From the NCBI RefSeq assembly GCF_030271255.1, contig NZ_JASJOM010000011.1, positions 62,001-126,000 of the forward strand: DNA of 64,000 nucleotides. Direction: 5' to 3'. Below are positions 8,283 through 17,547 of the stretch, piece after piece. The stretch is from Peribacillus folii. Its GTDB lineage: Bacteria; Bacillota; Bacilli; Bacillales; DSM-1321. A model generated the notes under the pieces. That model was not told the DNA's origin. It was given only the letters and a program-made list of their open reading frames with translations, and made no database searches. Every line of letters begins with the position of its first letter. The stretch's first letter is position 1. Position numbers and translations under genes: made by a program.

Positions 8283-8483
8283 ATGAAAAGACGTTGTAAT
8301 CAATGCCATGGCGATATGATAGAGGATTGCCTAGTGAATGTTCAAGGCGGAATGTATGGACTCACAATCATTAAAAAGATGGGGCTTTTAAAAAGTGTCT
8401 CAGCAAAACCCAAAGCATCTGTTTGTCCTAATTGCGGGTATGTAGCATTGTATATTGAAGATGCCAGTGAATTTAATAAGTAA
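8283..8483 (+). CDS. small zinc-ribbon protein
   Basis: The 66-residue protein has two CxxC pairs (CNQCHGDM near the N-terminus and CPNCGYV near residue 50), a four-cysteine zinc ribbon. The ATG at 8283 follows TGGAGG with correct spacing; an in-frame extension to 8259 lacks a ribosome site. Such small zinc ribbons are common in Bacillus and generally annotated as putative nucleic-acid-binding proteins. The function is not known and the neighbours give no clue. Confidence 0.75.
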   Translation: MKRRCNQCHGDMIEDCLVNVQGGMYGLTIIKKMGLLKSVSAKPKASVCPNCGYVALYIEDASEFNK

Positions 8484-8600
8484 TCCTGCGTTTTTTTGTG
8501 TACGGATAAATATTGGCAGCGGCAGAAGAAACCATCGAATGCCGAAAAATGTTTCATGTCTAGGAATCGGTGGAAAAGGATGATATAGGAGGGATTAGAA

Positions 8601-9185
8601 ATGTTATCTAAAAAACCAGCAACCAGAATTATTAGTGCAGCTATTCTGACCGGTTCCCTTTTAGGTGCAGGGGCATCCTTTTCTACTGAACCGGTTCAAG
8701 CGGCATCCGTGACGGAGGACTCCTCCAGCTCGGCAAAGACGGACGCAATCACCACCTTACATGAAATTTACAATAAGGCTTTTTCAGGCGAAATGCCCTA
8801 TGCTGCAGCAGGCTTGAAAATTAATGAACATACCCAAAAAGATGTCTACAATAAATTCGGGTCGCCTCCAGAGCCAGGAAATGCCGATGAATCTTTTGAC
8901 TTTTACCATGCAGAAATGGGGCACCCGGGATTCGCCTTTGCCTATAGCAAAGAAAAAACCATTTCCCAAATCCGATACTTCGGAACTAATGTAGAACGAG
9001 ATCATAATCTAGGAAGCATCACCCCTAAAGTATTGGGCGAACAACTCGGCAGTGCCGATCAAATTCGCCATATTTCAAGCACGGATGAAATCAACTACAT
9101 TTACAAGACCGGTAAGTATGAACTGCAATTCATCGTTGGTGAAGATCAAACTGTCAATCATGTTAATTTACTGGAAGCTAAATGA
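8601..9185 (+). CDS. yjgB: YjgB-like secreted protein (DUF4309)
   Basis: Predicted exported protein of unknown function. The 194 residues begin with a signal peptide (basic MLSKKPATR, hydrophobic stretch, then EPVQAAS with a likely cleavage after AQA-type VQA near residue 35). The mature part carries the YjgB/DUF4309 pattern: YNKAFSGEMP, LKINEHTQKDVYNKFG, FDFYHAEMGHPGFAFAY, IRYFGTNVER and a C-terminal DQTVNHVNLLEAK, all recognisable in B. subtilis YjgB. AGGAGG lies just upstream of the ATG and an intrinsic terminator follows, so it is a single-gene unit. In B. subtilis yjgB neighbours the FDH-like yjgC; here it is far from it. Confidence 0.85.
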   Translation: MLSKKPATRIISAAILTGSLLGAGASFSTEPVQAASVTEDSSSSAKTDAITTLHEIYNKAFSGEMPYAAAGLKINEHTQKDVYNKFGSPPEPGNADESFDFYHAEMGHPGFAFAYSKEKTISQIRYFGTNVERDHNLGSITPKVLGEQLGSADQIRHISSTDEINYIYKTGKYELQFIVGEDQTVNHVNLLEAK

Positions 9186-9202
9186 ACATTTAAGGTGCAT
9201 AG

Positions 9203-9237
9203 AAAAAAGGCTGCCTGATTACGGCAGCCTTTTTTTA
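9203..9237 (+). terminator. intrinsic terminator after yjgB-like gene
   Basis: Nine-base stem (AAGGCTGCC with GGCAGCCTT), six-base loop, then seven T. Confidence 0.9.
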
Positions 9238-9260
9238 AGGTAGACCGCAAAATCGGCGGA

Positions 9261-9377
9261 TTATCTAAGAATCGGGAGATTTATCTGCGAATTCGATGCT
9301 TTTATCTGCGAATTGGGAGATTTATCAGTGAATTCGATGCTTATATCCGCGAATTCGGCGAAATATCGATTTTTCGA
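9261..9377. repeat. 20-21 bp tandem repeat, TTATCTGCGAATT type, first array
   Basis: Five to six degenerate units each opening TTATCTGCGAATT or a variant follow one another at 20-21 bases. Alternate units share the same second half (CGGGAGAT or CGATGCTT), so the higher-order period is about 41 bases. The array is intergenic, after a terminator, and has no plausible gene. A related array lies at 20447-20545. The rest of 9378-9607 shows no gene. Confidence 0.8.
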
Positions 9378-9607
9378 CAAAAACAAGGTTCCGGTATGCA
9401 AATCCGTCATAACGTAAAAAAATCCCAGAAAAGCTTTGGAGTAATACAATCCCTTAGCGCACTGCGTTACATAAAATGAGGCATTTTTCTGCCTATATAA
9501 TGGAAACTAAACGGACTTTTCACTCCTTGCAACTAATTCGTTTCAATGGGTGAAAATCCGTATAATTCATCAAGAATCATTTACACTAATGATATAAGTT
9601 ATTTTCA

Positions 9608-9636
9608 TTGACTTTTTTCCTTTTGTTGTATAGTAT
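9608..9636 (+). promoter_or_regulatory. sigma-A promoter of the cystine transporter operon
   Basis: TTGACT (9608-9613) and TAGTAT (9631-9636) are separated by 17 bases, about 50 bases before the substrate-binding protein start. Confidence 0.6.
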
Positions 9637-9684
9637 CACAGAGTATCAATTAATCCCTATCAGATTACTAGGAGGTCTATCCAA

Positions 9685-10509
9685 ATGAAAAAAATGGTTG
9701 CACTTTTATCACTATTGTTAGCTTTCACGGTTGTACTTAGTGCTTGTGGTTCAAATACAAAAAACGAGGCAAACAATAACGACAATAAATCTTCATCACA
9801 GGAAGATCTATACGATAAAGTCAAAAAAGATGGCGTTTTAACAGTCGGAACTGAAGGTACATATCCTCCTTTCACTTTCCACGATGATTCAGACAAATTA
9901 ACGGGCTTTGACGTTGAAATATCCAAGGAAGTGGCAAAACGCCTTGGCGTGAAAGCTGAATTCAAGGAAACACAATGGGACGGCATGTTTGCAGGTTTGG
10001 ATGCGAAGCGCTTTGATATGATCGCAAACCAAGTGGGCATCAATGAAGACCGTCAAAAGAAATATGATTTCTCGGATGCCTATATTCAATCGGGTGCCGT
10101 ACTGCTTGTGCACAAGGATAATACTGATATTAAATCATTCCATGACTTAAAAGGTAAAACTTCCGCACAATCCTTAACGAGCAATTACAATGATCTAGCC
10201 GAATCCCACGGAGCTAAAGTTACCGGCATCGAAGGGTTTTCTCAGAGTGTTCAGCTTATTGCTTCCAAGCGTGTAGATGCGACGATCAATGACAAATTGT
10301 CGTTCCTTGATTATAAAAAACAGCATCCGGATGCGCCAATCAAAGTGGCTGACGAAGAAAAAAATGGAGCAGCAAGCGGTTTAATGTTCAGAAAAGACAG
10401 CGGCAAATTAGTGGATGAAGTAAACAAAGCATTAAAAGCGATGAAAGACGACGGCACATACGCCAAGATCTCAGATAAGTGGTTCGGTGAAGATGTTTCT
10501 CCTAAGTAA
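9685..10509 (+). CDS. tcyA: cystine ABC transporter, substrate-binding lipoprotein (TcyA-like)
   Basis: Extracytoplasmic amino-acid binding lipoprotein, likely for cystine. The 274-residue protein has a lipoprotein signal with lipobox LSAC (acylated cysteine C21), then an SBP_bac_3 domain: [54 protein letters not shown] and a C-terminal [14 protein letters not shown]. These stretches match B. subtilis TcyA closely, in particular GTEGTYPPF and [13 protein letters not shown]. First gene of a three-gene transporter operon with its own promoter. The CymR box expected for cysteine control was looked for but not confidently seen. Confidence 0.88.
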   Translation: MKKMVALLSLLLAFTVVLSACGSNTKNEANNNDNKSSSQEDLYDKVKKDGVLTVGTEGTYPPFTFHDDSDKLTGFDVEISKEVAKRLGVKAEFKETQWDGMFAGLDAKRFDMIANQVGINEDRQKKYDFSDAYIQSGAVLLVHKDNTDIKSFHDLKGKTSAQSLTSNYNDLAESHGAKVTGIEGFSQSVQLIASKRVDATINDKLSFLDYKKQHPDAPIKVADEEKNGAASGLMFRKDSGKLVDEVNKALKAMKDDGTYAKISDKWFGEDVSPK

Positions 10510-11197
10510 TATTTTCAACGACCCCGAGCGTATGAACCAGCTTGTTTCGATCGCTCAAACCTCCCTCTATCCGATGATAGAGGGAGCTATTAAAACTACG
10601 ATTCCACTAACATTGATTACATTCGTTCTAGGTCTTATTCTCGCAGTACTTACAGCGTTGGCCAGATTATCTTCCATTAAATTTTTCCAAATAATTGCAC
10701 GAGTATATGTGTCAATCATCCGAGGGACACCGTTACTTGTGCAATTGTTCATTATCTTTTATGGGCTGCCCAACCTCGGTGTAACCATCAGCCCTTTCAT
10801 CTCGGCCATCATCGGATTCTCACTAAGCGTAGGAGCGTACGCTTCGGAAATTATCCGGGCATCGATCTTATCGATACCGAAAGGGCAATGGGAGGCCGGC
10901 TATTCAATCGGGATGACATATACCCAAGCATTGAAGCGAATCATTTTGCCGCAAGCAGCTCGTGTCTCCATTCCCCCGCTTTCGAATACATTCATCAGCC
11001 TTTTGAAGGATACATCGCTTGCATCACTTATCCTGGTTACCGAATTATTCCGCAAAGCGCAGGAAATCGCCGCAAAAAATTATGAATTTCTATTACTCTA
11101 CATAGAAGCAGCTGCTCTATATTGGATCTTCTGTACGATCTTATCCTTCGTTCAAGGATATATCGAGGACAGGCTTAATCGCTATGTAGCAAAATAA
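10493..11197 (+). CDS. tcyB: cystine ABC transporter permease (TcyB-like)
   Basis: Integral membrane subunit of a polar amino-acid importer. The 234-residue protein has about five hydrophobic segments and the permease EAA loop that docks the ATPase ([23 protein letters not shown]), plus the [19 protein letters not shown] segment typical of the HisMQ family. It overlaps the end of the binding-protein gene by 17 bases, indicating coupling. The start is uncertain: ATG 10493 is given, but GTG 10487 in the same frame is possible. Confidence 0.86.
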   Translation: MFLLSNIFNDPERMNQLVSIAQTSLYPMIEGAIKTTIPLTLITFVLGLILAVLTALARLSSIKFFQIIARVYVSIIRGTPLLVQLFIIFYGLPNLGVTISPFISAIIGFSLSVGAYASEIIRASILSIPKGQWEAGYSIGMTYTQALKRIILPQAARVSIPPLSNTFISLLKDTSLASLILVTELFRKAQEIAAKNYEFLLLYIEAAALYWIFCTILSFVQGYIEDRLNRYVAK

Positions 11198-11226
11198 GAA
11201 CCACAGCAGTTAAAGGAGATTTTCAC

Positions 11227-11967
11227 ATGATCAACATTAAAAATCTTCATAAATCATTTGGTGACCTCGAGGTATTAAGGGGCATCGATTTGGAAGTGGA
11301 GCAAGGGAAAGTCATCGTATTGATCGGACCTTCCGGTTCAGGTAAAACAACCTTTCTTCGGTGTTTGAATCTCCTTGAGGTGCCGACGGATGGGACGATC
11401 GAGATCGATAGAACGGTGATGGACTTCAAAAAACCGGTCAAAAAAAAATCAATTACTTCTTTCCGCAGTTTGACTGGAATGGTTTTTCAAACATATAACC
11501 TCTTCCCTCACAAAACGGCTCTGGAAAATGTAATGGAAGGTCCCATCATCGTGAAGAATATAGCGAAGCATCAAGCGAAGGAAACGGCGACTGCCCTGCT
11601 GTCAAAGGTCGGTCTAGGAGAAAAAATCGACTTTTACCCATTCCAATTATCCGGCGGACAGCAGCAGCGTGTCGGCATCGCTCGAGCACTTGCCATGGAG
11701 CCGAAGGTCATGTTATTTGATGAACCCACATCGGCTTTAGACCCTGAACTAGTTGGAGACGTGCTGCAAGTGATGAAAAACTTGGCAAAAGAAGAAGGTA
11801 TGACAATGATCGTTGTCACTCACGAAATGCGTTTCGCTCGTGAGGTAGCCGACGAAGTCATCTTCATGGATGAAGGAAAAATTATGGAACGAGGAACACC
11901 CGGCCAAATTTTCACCAATCCGAAAGAAGCGCGCACACGCAAATTTCTCAACCTGATTCAAGGATGA
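11227..11967 (+). CDS. tcyC: cystine ABC transporter ATP-binding protein (TcyC-like)
   Basis: Cytoplasmic ATPase energising cystine uptake. The 246-residue protein has Walker [10 protein letters not shown] (about residues 35-43), Q-loop [12 protein letters not shown], signature LSGGQQQR and Walker [15 protein letters not shown], with the switch histidine in [17 protein letters not shown] precedes the ATG. It lies 29 bases after the permease and is followed by a terminator, closing the operon. The polar amino-acid uptake family is clear; cystine is inferred from the binding protein. Confidence 0.9.
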   Translation: MINIKNLHKSFGDLEVLRGIDLEVEQGKVIVLIGPSGSGKTTFLRCLNLLEVPTDGTIEIDRTVMDFKKPVKKKSITSFRSLTGMVFQTYNLFPHKTALENVMEGPIIVKNIAKHQAKETATALLSKVGLGEKIDFYPFQLSGGQQQRVGIARALAMEPKVMLFDEPTSALDPELVGDVLQVMKNLAKEEGMTMIVVTHEMRFAREVADEVIFMDEGKIMERGTPGQIFTNPKEARTRKFLNLIQG

Positions 11968-11982
11968 CCCGGTGCATATCTC

Positions 11983-12009
11983 CCCCATTTGTATGAATGG
12001 GGTTTTTTT
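11983..12009 (+). terminator. intrinsic terminator of the cystine transporter operon
   Basis: Six-base stem CCCCAT/ATGGGG with eight-base loop followed by seven T, 15 bases after the ATPase stop. The 270 bases beyond it (to 12280) show no gene. Confidence 0.85.
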
Positions 12010-12229
12010 GTGCATCAGCGATTATAAGGAGGCTTGGACTGGGCCGAGCGCTGATTGGGACCGGCAATCCCATGTAAAGAGTCCTGATTGGTCTGCCTGC
12101 CCACCAAACCTCCCACCGCCTTTAATAGCCCCTCAATATTAAACAACTCATACAAAACTTTACCAAATCAGTAGGACGCTAACATACAATTCCTCGGGTA
12201 AAAACACTTCACCGTTACCTTTAATATAG

Positions 12230-12243
12230 AGTGCAGGTGCACT
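12230..12243. promoter_or_regulatory. inverted repeat in the promoter of the two-component genes
   Basis: AGTGCA, GG, TGCACT. It sits between a weak -35 (TTTAAT, 12220-12225) and a good -10 (TATACT, 12243-12248) spaced by 17 bases, 37 bases before the response-regulator start. A position inside the spacer suggests an operator, protein unknown. Confidence 0.4.
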
Positions 12244-12280
12244 ATACTATAGGGAAGAACAATGTTAGGGAGGTAGAACA

Positions 12281-12991
12281 ATGTCCAATGATCAGTGGAT
12301 ATTAATTATTGATGATGAAGAAGATTTGGCACGGCTCATGGAGACCGTTTTACATAAAGAAGGCATGGCCAATATCTTGACGGCGGGAACGGTTGCAGAC
12401 GGATGGGCCCGGTTCCAGGAGTTTGGTCCCGATCTTGTCTTGCTCGATATCATGCTGCCTGATGGCGAAGGCTATGATTTATGCAGACGCATTCGTGAAG
12501 TTTCCAATGTACCGATCTTATTTTTGTCGGCAAAGGATGAGGAAATCGATAAGCTTTTAGGGCTGGCGATAGGGGGCGATGATTACATTACCAAGCCGTT
12601 CAGTCCGAAGGAGGTGGCCTACCGGGTGAAGGCACAGCTGAGACGTGCTGGCTTTTCTGATGAAAAAAATGTCACGAGGAATTTGGTGGCTGGTCCTTTT
12701 GAGCTTAGTGCAAATGAAACCGAGCTGAAAAAGGATGGCAAATCGATCAAACTCACCGCCAAAGAAATTGGATTGATGGGCTGCTTCATACGCCATCCCA
12801 ATCAGATACTAAGCAAGGAAACCCTTTTTGAGCATGTTTGGGGCGATGAATTCTTTGGCTCCGACAATACCGTAATGGTCCATATTCGCCGCTTGCGCGA
12901 AAAAATCGAGGCAGATCCTTCAAAGCCAGCTTTTATCATCACCGTGAAAGGGCTTGGGTATAAACTGCAAACCAAGGGCAAACAAAGATGA
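12281..12991 (+). CDS. OmpR-family response regulator
   Basis: Two-component transcription factor. The 236 residues split into a receiver domain (acidic DDEED near residue 11, phosphoacceptor D56 in LLDIMLPDGEG, conserved lysine in DDYITKPFSP) and a C-terminal winged helix (residues ~135-232, with LTAKEIGLMGCF, HVWGDEFFGSDNTVMVHIRRLREK and IITVKGLGYKL). The stop codon overlaps the kinase start (ATGA). AGGGAGG precedes the ATG. Convergent with a BceAB/YxdLM-type ABC exporter operon, which is its probable target; the YxdJK-YxdLM-YxeA arrangement of B. subtilis is the closest parallel. Confidence 0.93.
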   Translation: MSNDQWILIIDDEEDLARLMETVLHKEGMANILTAGTVADGWARFQEFGPDLVLLDIMLPDGEGYDLCRRIREVSNVPILFLSAKDEEIDKLLGLAIGGDDYITKPFSPKEVAYRVKAQLRRAGFSDEKNVTRNLVAGPFELSANETELKKDGKSIKLTAKEIGLMGCFIRHPNQILSKETLFEHVWGDEFFGSDNTVMVHIRRLREKIEADPSKPAFIITVKGLGYKLQTKGKQR

Positions 12992-14415
12992 AGTGGAAAT
13001 TGACTAGGCGCTTTTTGGGATCCGTCGTGACAATCGTAGTGATCGTGGGGATTGTGAATATTATCATACTCGTCTGCTTGCTCTTATATCATTTTAAGAC
13101 GCAAGAAGAATCTGTGGAAACCTTTAGCAGGGGCTTTTCACACTATATAAAACTACAAGATGGCAATCCGATAGTAAATGAAAAAGGCCTGAAAATACTG
13201 GAGAAAAAAAAGGCGTGGATACAAATTTTGAACGAAAAGGGCGAGCAGGTTGCATCCTATTATACGCCGGAAAGTTTGCAAGTTGCGTATACCCCCGCCG
13301 AAATAGTTCAAATGTATAAGTATAAGGAAATTGATGCTGAGACGACCGTTTTTGTTGGTGACGCACAAGATTTCAGCTATTTTGTAGGAGTTAAAGATCG
13401 TGGAATAGGACGATATGTATTTTCCTATAATTACGTTCACATCATAAAGTATCTGAACATCATCCTTTTACTATTTTTAACCGTGGATATAATGATTGCT
13501 TTAGTCATTGGATTCTTATTTGGAAAAAAATTAACGAGCCCTCTCCATATATTAATAGATGGAATACAGCAGCTTCGGGAGCGGCGGTTTAAGAAGATGG
13601 TCATTCCGAAAGGCGTCTACGAAGATGTCTTCCACAATTTGAATGAACTATCGGTAAAGTTGGATGAAATTGAAAAAGAAAGAAATCAACTGGACCGCAT
13701 GCGTGAGGAATGGATCAGCAATGTATCACATGATATGAAGACACCGCTGGCTTCCATCCATGGTTATACAGAATTGATGAAAGATCACGCAGCGGATTTA
13801 ACAGCGCAAGAATTGTTCGAATATACAGCAATCATTAATAGACAGTCCGTTTATATGAAGGATTTATTGGACGACCTCAATTTGACGATGCGCCTTCGCA
13901 ACCAAAGGCTTCCTCTGCATTTCGAAGAGGTGGATTTAGTCGGATACATACGTGAGATCATGATTGACTTTTTAAATGCTTCACCATACGGAGATCGGCG
14001 GATCGAATTAGAGGCAAATGTGAATAAAGCGATGCATTCTGTGGATAAGAAATTATGGAAACGGGCAATTCTGAATTTCGTTTGCAACGCACTTGTGCAT
14101 AACGAGGAAGACGTCGTTGTCACCATCCAAATCGATGCGTTTCATCCAGAACCCGAGGATGAATACAATTCGAGCAGCTTAGCCACAGCAGGAGGCTTCC
14201 ATACTAAAATGACCATAGCTGATAATGGCCGCGGCATTCCCGCAAAAGATGTAGCACAGGTTTTTGAACGCTACTACCGTGGGACGAATACCGCCAACCC
14301 ACATGGAACAGGCTTAGGAATGGCCATAGCAAGGGATATCGTCCTTGCCCATCATGGCAAAATTGACTTGACCAGCATTGAAAACAAGGGAACGACCATT
14401 ACGATACTTTTATAA
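12988..14415 (+). CDS. sensor histidine kinase, two membrane segments with large extracellular domain
   Basis: Membrane kinase partner of the preceding regulator. The 475-residue protein has a first membrane helix (about residues 11-35), an extracellular sensor of roughly 115 residues, a second helix (about 153-180), a HAMP-like linker, HisKA with the phosphorylated H248 in SNVSHDMKTPL, and HATPase_c with N-box NFVCNALVHN and G-box DNGRGIP...GTGLGMAI. The usual kinases of Bce/Yxd modules have almost no extracellular loop and about 325-345 residues, so this sensor architecture is unusual for its neighbourhood and may bind a ligand directly. Confidence 0.9.
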   Translation: MKWKLTRRFLGSVVTIVVIVGIVNIIILVCLLLYHFKTQEESVETFSRGFSHYIKLQDGNPIVNEKGLKILEKKKAWIQILNEKGEQVASYYTPESLQVAYTPAEIVQMYKYKEIDAETTVFVGDAQDFSYFVGVKDRGIGRYVFSYNYVHIIKYLNIILLLFLTVDIMIALVIGFLFGKKLTSPLHILIDGIQQLRERRFKKMVIPKGVYEDVFHNLNELSVKLDEIEKERNQLDRMREEWISNVSHDMKTPLASIHGYTELMKDHAADLTAQELFEYTAIINRQSVYMKDLLDDLNLTMRLRNQRLPLHFEEVDLVGYIREIMIDFLNASPYGDRRIELEANVNKAMHSVDKKLWKRAILNFVCNALVHNEEDVVVTIQIDAFHPEPEDEYNSSSLATAGGFHTKMTIADNGRGIPAKDVAQVFERYYRGTNTANPHGTGLGMAIARDIVLAHHGKIDLTSIENKGTTITILL

Positions 14416-14433
14416 GGATTTTTCAAACAGAGA

Positions 14434-14463
14434 AAGGGCTGCCCTAACCTGCTGACAGCCCTT
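14434..14463. terminator. hairpin between convergent kinase and YxeA-like genes
   Basis: AAGGGCTG pairs with CAGCCCTT over a 14-base loop. T-tracts on either side are short, so it is a weak bidirectional terminator. Confidence 0.5.
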
Positions 14464-14468
14464 CTTCC

Positions 14469-14828
14469 CTATTTAAGTTTATCTTGCGCCTTCTTTGGAA
14501 TTTCCTCGAATTTCACTTCATCATAAGAAGATACTTTATCTTCATCCTTCACGTAAACTTTCAAGTAGGCATCCTTCCGCAGATTTTTTTGGGCTGTGAA
14601 TTCAAGCGGCTTTGTTTTACCCTCAGCATTTGTGCCATCCAATCTATATGAATAAGAAGTCATCAATGAACCATCCTCCACTTTTTGTTCATGCTTTGTT
14701 CCATCCTCCGTAATTTGCACATAATAATGGTCTGCATTCATTCGGTTAAAGTCGATTTTGGTTAGCGCGAAGGCACCAGCCGCCCCTATCAGGAATATGA
14801 TCCCCGCTACCGTAAAGAATTTTTTCAT
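14469..14828 (-). CDS. YxeA-like small exported protein (DUF1093)
   Basis: The 119-residue protein has an N-terminal membrane/signal segment (MKKFFTVAGIIFLIGAAGAFAL) followed by a small soluble domain: DHYYVQITEDGTK, a SYSYRLDGTNAEGK stretch and a C-terminal YDEVKFEEIPKKAQDKL, the pattern of the YxeA/DUF1093 family. Start ATG 14828 follows AAGGGTGA; GTG 14837 is an in-frame alternative. It is the last gene of the ABC exporter operon, as yxeA follows yxdLM in B. subtilis. Its role is unknown; a part in peptide-antibiotic response is inferred from position. Confidence 0.8.
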   Translation of the reverse strand: MKKFFTVAGIIFLIGAAGAFALTKIDFNRMNADHYYVQITEDGTKHEQKVEDGSLMTSYSYRLDGTNAEGKTKPLEFTAQKNLRKDAYLKVYVKDEDKVSSYDEVKFEEIPKKAQDKLK

Positions 14829-14833
14829 TTCAA

Positions 14834-16744
14834 TCACCCTTCTGTTTTATTATTTCGTGTAATGATGCGATTATAAGAAGCTACAGTCAAGATATAATAC
14901 AGACCGTAGATGACCGTATAAGCAATCATCCAGATCATTACAGGTTTTGCCAGGTCCATCATCAATAAATTGGAAAATGCTTTTAAAGCGACTACACTGT
15001 GGCATAATCCAGCTGCCAATGGCACTAAGAAGATGACGGCCACTTGCAGGGCAATCGATTTCCGCATCTCCTTGGAACTGACGCCCATCTTATGCAGCAT
15101 ATTATATTGGGATTTATCCTCCTCTGCTTCAGTCAAAATTTTAAAGTAGATGATGCTTCCAGTCGCAGCCAAAAAGACGAGACCAAGGAAGCTCCCGACA
15201 AAGAGGAGTGATCCCACATTTTCAAGGCTGTTCCGGATGTCTTGGGGCGCACTGGAAAACAGCCCGGCTTTAGGTATCTCCTTGGCGATTTTTCCGGATA
15301 AATCAACGGAAGCGTTGTTCATACCAATCACCCGATATATCACCGTTTCTCCAGCCTTCTGCAGAGCGTCGAATGTATCATCGGATACCACCAATGTGAT
15401 GCCTGCTGTCCCTGCATTTAAAACGGTTTGTGTCTTATAGCCTTGAAATGTTATGGCCAGGTTGTTTACTGTCGTGATCGTCTTGCCTTTGTATTCGGGA
15501 GAGAACCTTGGGTCATATCCCATATCGAGAATGACAGCATGCCCCTCCTTCACTCGCAGCACTTCCTTGCCTTGTATGCCGGCCAATTTGTTATACATTT
15601 TTTCGTCGATGACCGAGTACATTCTTTTTTCTGATCCATCCAAACTGTTTAATTCTTCTGCATCAAAGGTGACGGACAGTGCTTTGAACGTTTCATCATA
15701 CTTTGCATCAGGCAAAAGGGCGCTGACTCGCTGGTCGATTTTTGCATCCGTTTGCCGATACATGAACGTATTCGGATCTGCAGTCAAAACCTGATCGTTT
15801 GTGTTGTAATAGAGTCCGTATACCGCACCGCCTGCCGTTACCGTCGTGGCACTCAACACGGCAATGACGGTCAATGTGCGCGCATTGCCCCGAATCCGAT
15901 AGAGCAGCTGTGAGACTGTCATTACGTGAAGACCCTTCCATAGCCATTTTTCATTTTTCTTGATCAGCATTAATACAAACCCCGTCACACTATGGAACAA
16001 TAAAAACGTACCGGCAATAACGGAAGTCAAGATAATGAGGACGGTCATTACAAACCCGACTTGCCCCCATACCTTGGAAGAGAAAGGATCCTGCAGGGCA
16101 AGCCAATAGCCGCTGCCAATCAGCAAGATTCCAAGTGTGGCTACACCCATCGATGGCTTCGGGATCGCTTCCCCTTTTTTCGAAGCGTGGAATAAATCAA
16201 TCAATTTAAATTGGTAAATCAAACGATAGCCCTGGAATGATGTCACCAAGAAGATCAGGATGAATACGATGGCTGTGTTCAATGCGGCCGATCCCGAAAA
16301 TGTAAAGGGCGCCATGACATCATAGCCCATCAGATAAATCAAAAGCGTCATGAATCCTTTTGAACATAGGAATCCTAGCACAACCCCCACGACCAATGAA
16401 ACCAAGCCCAGCAATAAATTTTCAAAGAAGAGCATGAAGCCGATTTGACGATTACGCACGCCAAGCAATGCATATAACGCGACTTCCTTTTTACGTTTTT
16501 TCATGAAAAACGAATTCGAATAAGCAATGAAAATGGCTACAAAGAAAATCAGGATGATTGCCGCCGCACTCATCAGTGATTGCATATTTTGGGACGATTC
16601 CGTTTTTTCCGTGATCGTATCGCTGTATTTCAATGTCACGAATGTAAAATAGATGATGATGCTGAAGACCATGGATGCGATATATAAGATATATTGGGAT
16701 AGATTCCGGGCAATATTCTTTCTTGCCAGACTAAATAACGTCAT
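14834..16744 (-). CDS. BceB/YxdM-type ABC transporter permease
   Basis: Membrane subunit of a peptide-antibiotic sensing or detoxifying exporter. The 636-residue protein has about ten membrane segments: one near the N-terminus ([22 protein letters not shown]), FtsX-type blocks, then a large extracellular domain (about residues 310-520, between the seventh and eighth helices) that is diagnostic for BceB-like permeases. The ATG at 16744 follows GGAGGTGA and overlaps the ATPase gene's end by 14 bases; longer readings to 16891 overlap that gene deeply and are rejected. The 636-residue length fits the family (about 620-660). Confidence 0.9.
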   Translation of the reverse strand: MTLFSLARKNIARNLSQYILYIASMVFSIIIYFTFVTLKYSDTITEKTESSQNMQSLMSAAAIILIFFVAIFIAYSNSFFMKKRKKEVALYALLGVRNRQIGFMLFFENLLLGLVSLVVGVVLGFLCSKGFMTLLIYLMGYDVMAPFTFSGSAALNTAIVFILIFLVTSFQGYRLIYQFKLIDLFHASKKGEAIPKPSMGVATLGILLIGSGYWLALQDPFSSKVWGQVGFVMTVLIILTSVIAGTFLLFHSVTGFVLMLIKKNEKWLWKGLHVMTVSQLLYRIRGNARTLTVIAVLSATTVTAGGAVYGLYYNTNDQVLTADPNTFMYRQTDAKIDQRVSALLPDAKYDETFKALSVTFDAEELNSLDGSEKRMYSVIDEKMYNKLAGIQGKEVLRVKEGHAVILDMGYDPRFSPEYKGKTITTVNNLAITFQGYKTQTVLNAGTAGITLVVSDDTFDALQKAGETVIYRVIGMNNASVDLSGKIAKEIPKAGLFSSAPQDIRNSLENVGSLLFVGSFLGLVFLAATGSIIYFKILTEAEEDKSQYNMLHKMGVSSKEMRKSIALQVAVIFLVPLAAGLCHSVVALKAFSNLLMMDLAKPVMIWMIAYTVIYGLYYILTVASYNRIITRNNKTEG

Positions 16745-17498
16745 CTGCCTCACCTCCAATGGCTGCAAGGACATCCATGATTTCTTGGAAAAACGCTTTA
16801 CGTGTTTGGCCACGACGGTGAATTTCCTTTGAAAGCGTACCATCCTTGATGAAAATGATACGCCTGCAGAAGCTGGCTGCATACGCATCATGTGTCACCA
16901 GCATGATAGTCGAATGATTATGCTCATTTAGGCCACTCAAGCTTTCCAGTAAATCCGTCGCTGATTTCGAATCGAGTGCCCCTGTTGGTTCATCAGCCAG
17001 GATCAGGGCCGGCTCGGTCACAAGCGCCCTTGCTGCGGCAGTCCTCTGTTTTTGCCCACCGGAAATTTGGTACGGATATTTAGCCAGTAAATTTTCGATA
17101 CCGAATACTTCTGCCATGCGATTCACCGCGATATTGATTTCTTTTGCTGGCATTTTGGCAATGGCCAGTGGCAGCAAGATATTTTCCTTCACGGTCAGTG
17201 AATCGAGCAAATTGTAATCTTGAAAGATGAACCCAAGGTTGTCGCGCCTGAAATCCGTTAAATCCGTTCCCTTCATATCATGGATGCTCACGTCCCTCAT
17301 ATAAATCTTGCCTTCAGTCGGAGAATCAATCGTTGCCAGCATATTAAGCAAGGTTGATTTCCCCGCTCCTGATGGTCCCATGATTCCTACGAATTCTCCT
17401 TCATGAATGTCAAAAGATATATTCTCCAGCGCCGTGTAAGCTGCATTTGACTTCCCATATGTTTTTTTGATATTTTCCACTTTCAGTAATGGTTCCAT
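16731..17498 (-). CDS. BceA/YxdL-type ABC transporter ATP-binding protein
   Basis: ATPase of the exporter. The 255-residue protein (usual 250-257) has Walker [13 protein letters not shown]-loop [12 protein letters not shown], signature [15 protein letters not shown] and Walker [16 protein letters not shown], with the switch histidine in [24 protein letters not shown] 17498 follows GATGAGGTGA. First gene of the operon; upstream lie three phased CTTACA motifs and a TATAGTATAAAT -10-like element, so transcription by the neighbouring response regulator is likely. Substrate unknown; bacitracin, nisin-like or LL-37-type peptides are known for family members. Confidence 0.92.
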   Translation of the reverse strand: MEPLLKVENIKKTYGKSNAAYTALENISFDIHEGEFVGIMGPSGAGKSTLLNMLATIDSPTEGKIYMRDVSIHDMKGTDLTDFRRDNLGFIFQDYNLLDSLTVKENILLPLAIAKMPAKEINIAVNRMAEVFGIENLLAKYPYQISGGQKQRTAAARALVTEPALILADEPTGALDSKSATDLLESLSGLNEHNHSTIMLVTHDAYAASFCRRIIFIKDGTLSKEIHRRGQTRKAFFQEIMDVLAAIGGEADDVI

Positions 17499-17547
17499 TT
17501 GTTTCACCTCATCATGATTGTTGATATTTATACTATATAAGCCCATC

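Noticed and set aside
9261-9449. 62-codon minus-strand frame over the repeat array
   Set aside because: It reads the tandem units as protein (repeated SNSQI wording), lacks a ribosome site and follows the repeat rather than codon structure.
16745-16891. Longer N-terminus of the BceB-like permease
   Set aside because: Would overlap the ATPase gene by 160 bases; ATG 16744 has a strong ribosome site and gives the family start.
14834-17546. FtsX/lipoprotein-releasing LolCDE-like system
   Set aside because: The permease has the large extracellular domain and gene neighbours of the Bce/Yxd family, not LolC/E, and the organism has no outer membrane.
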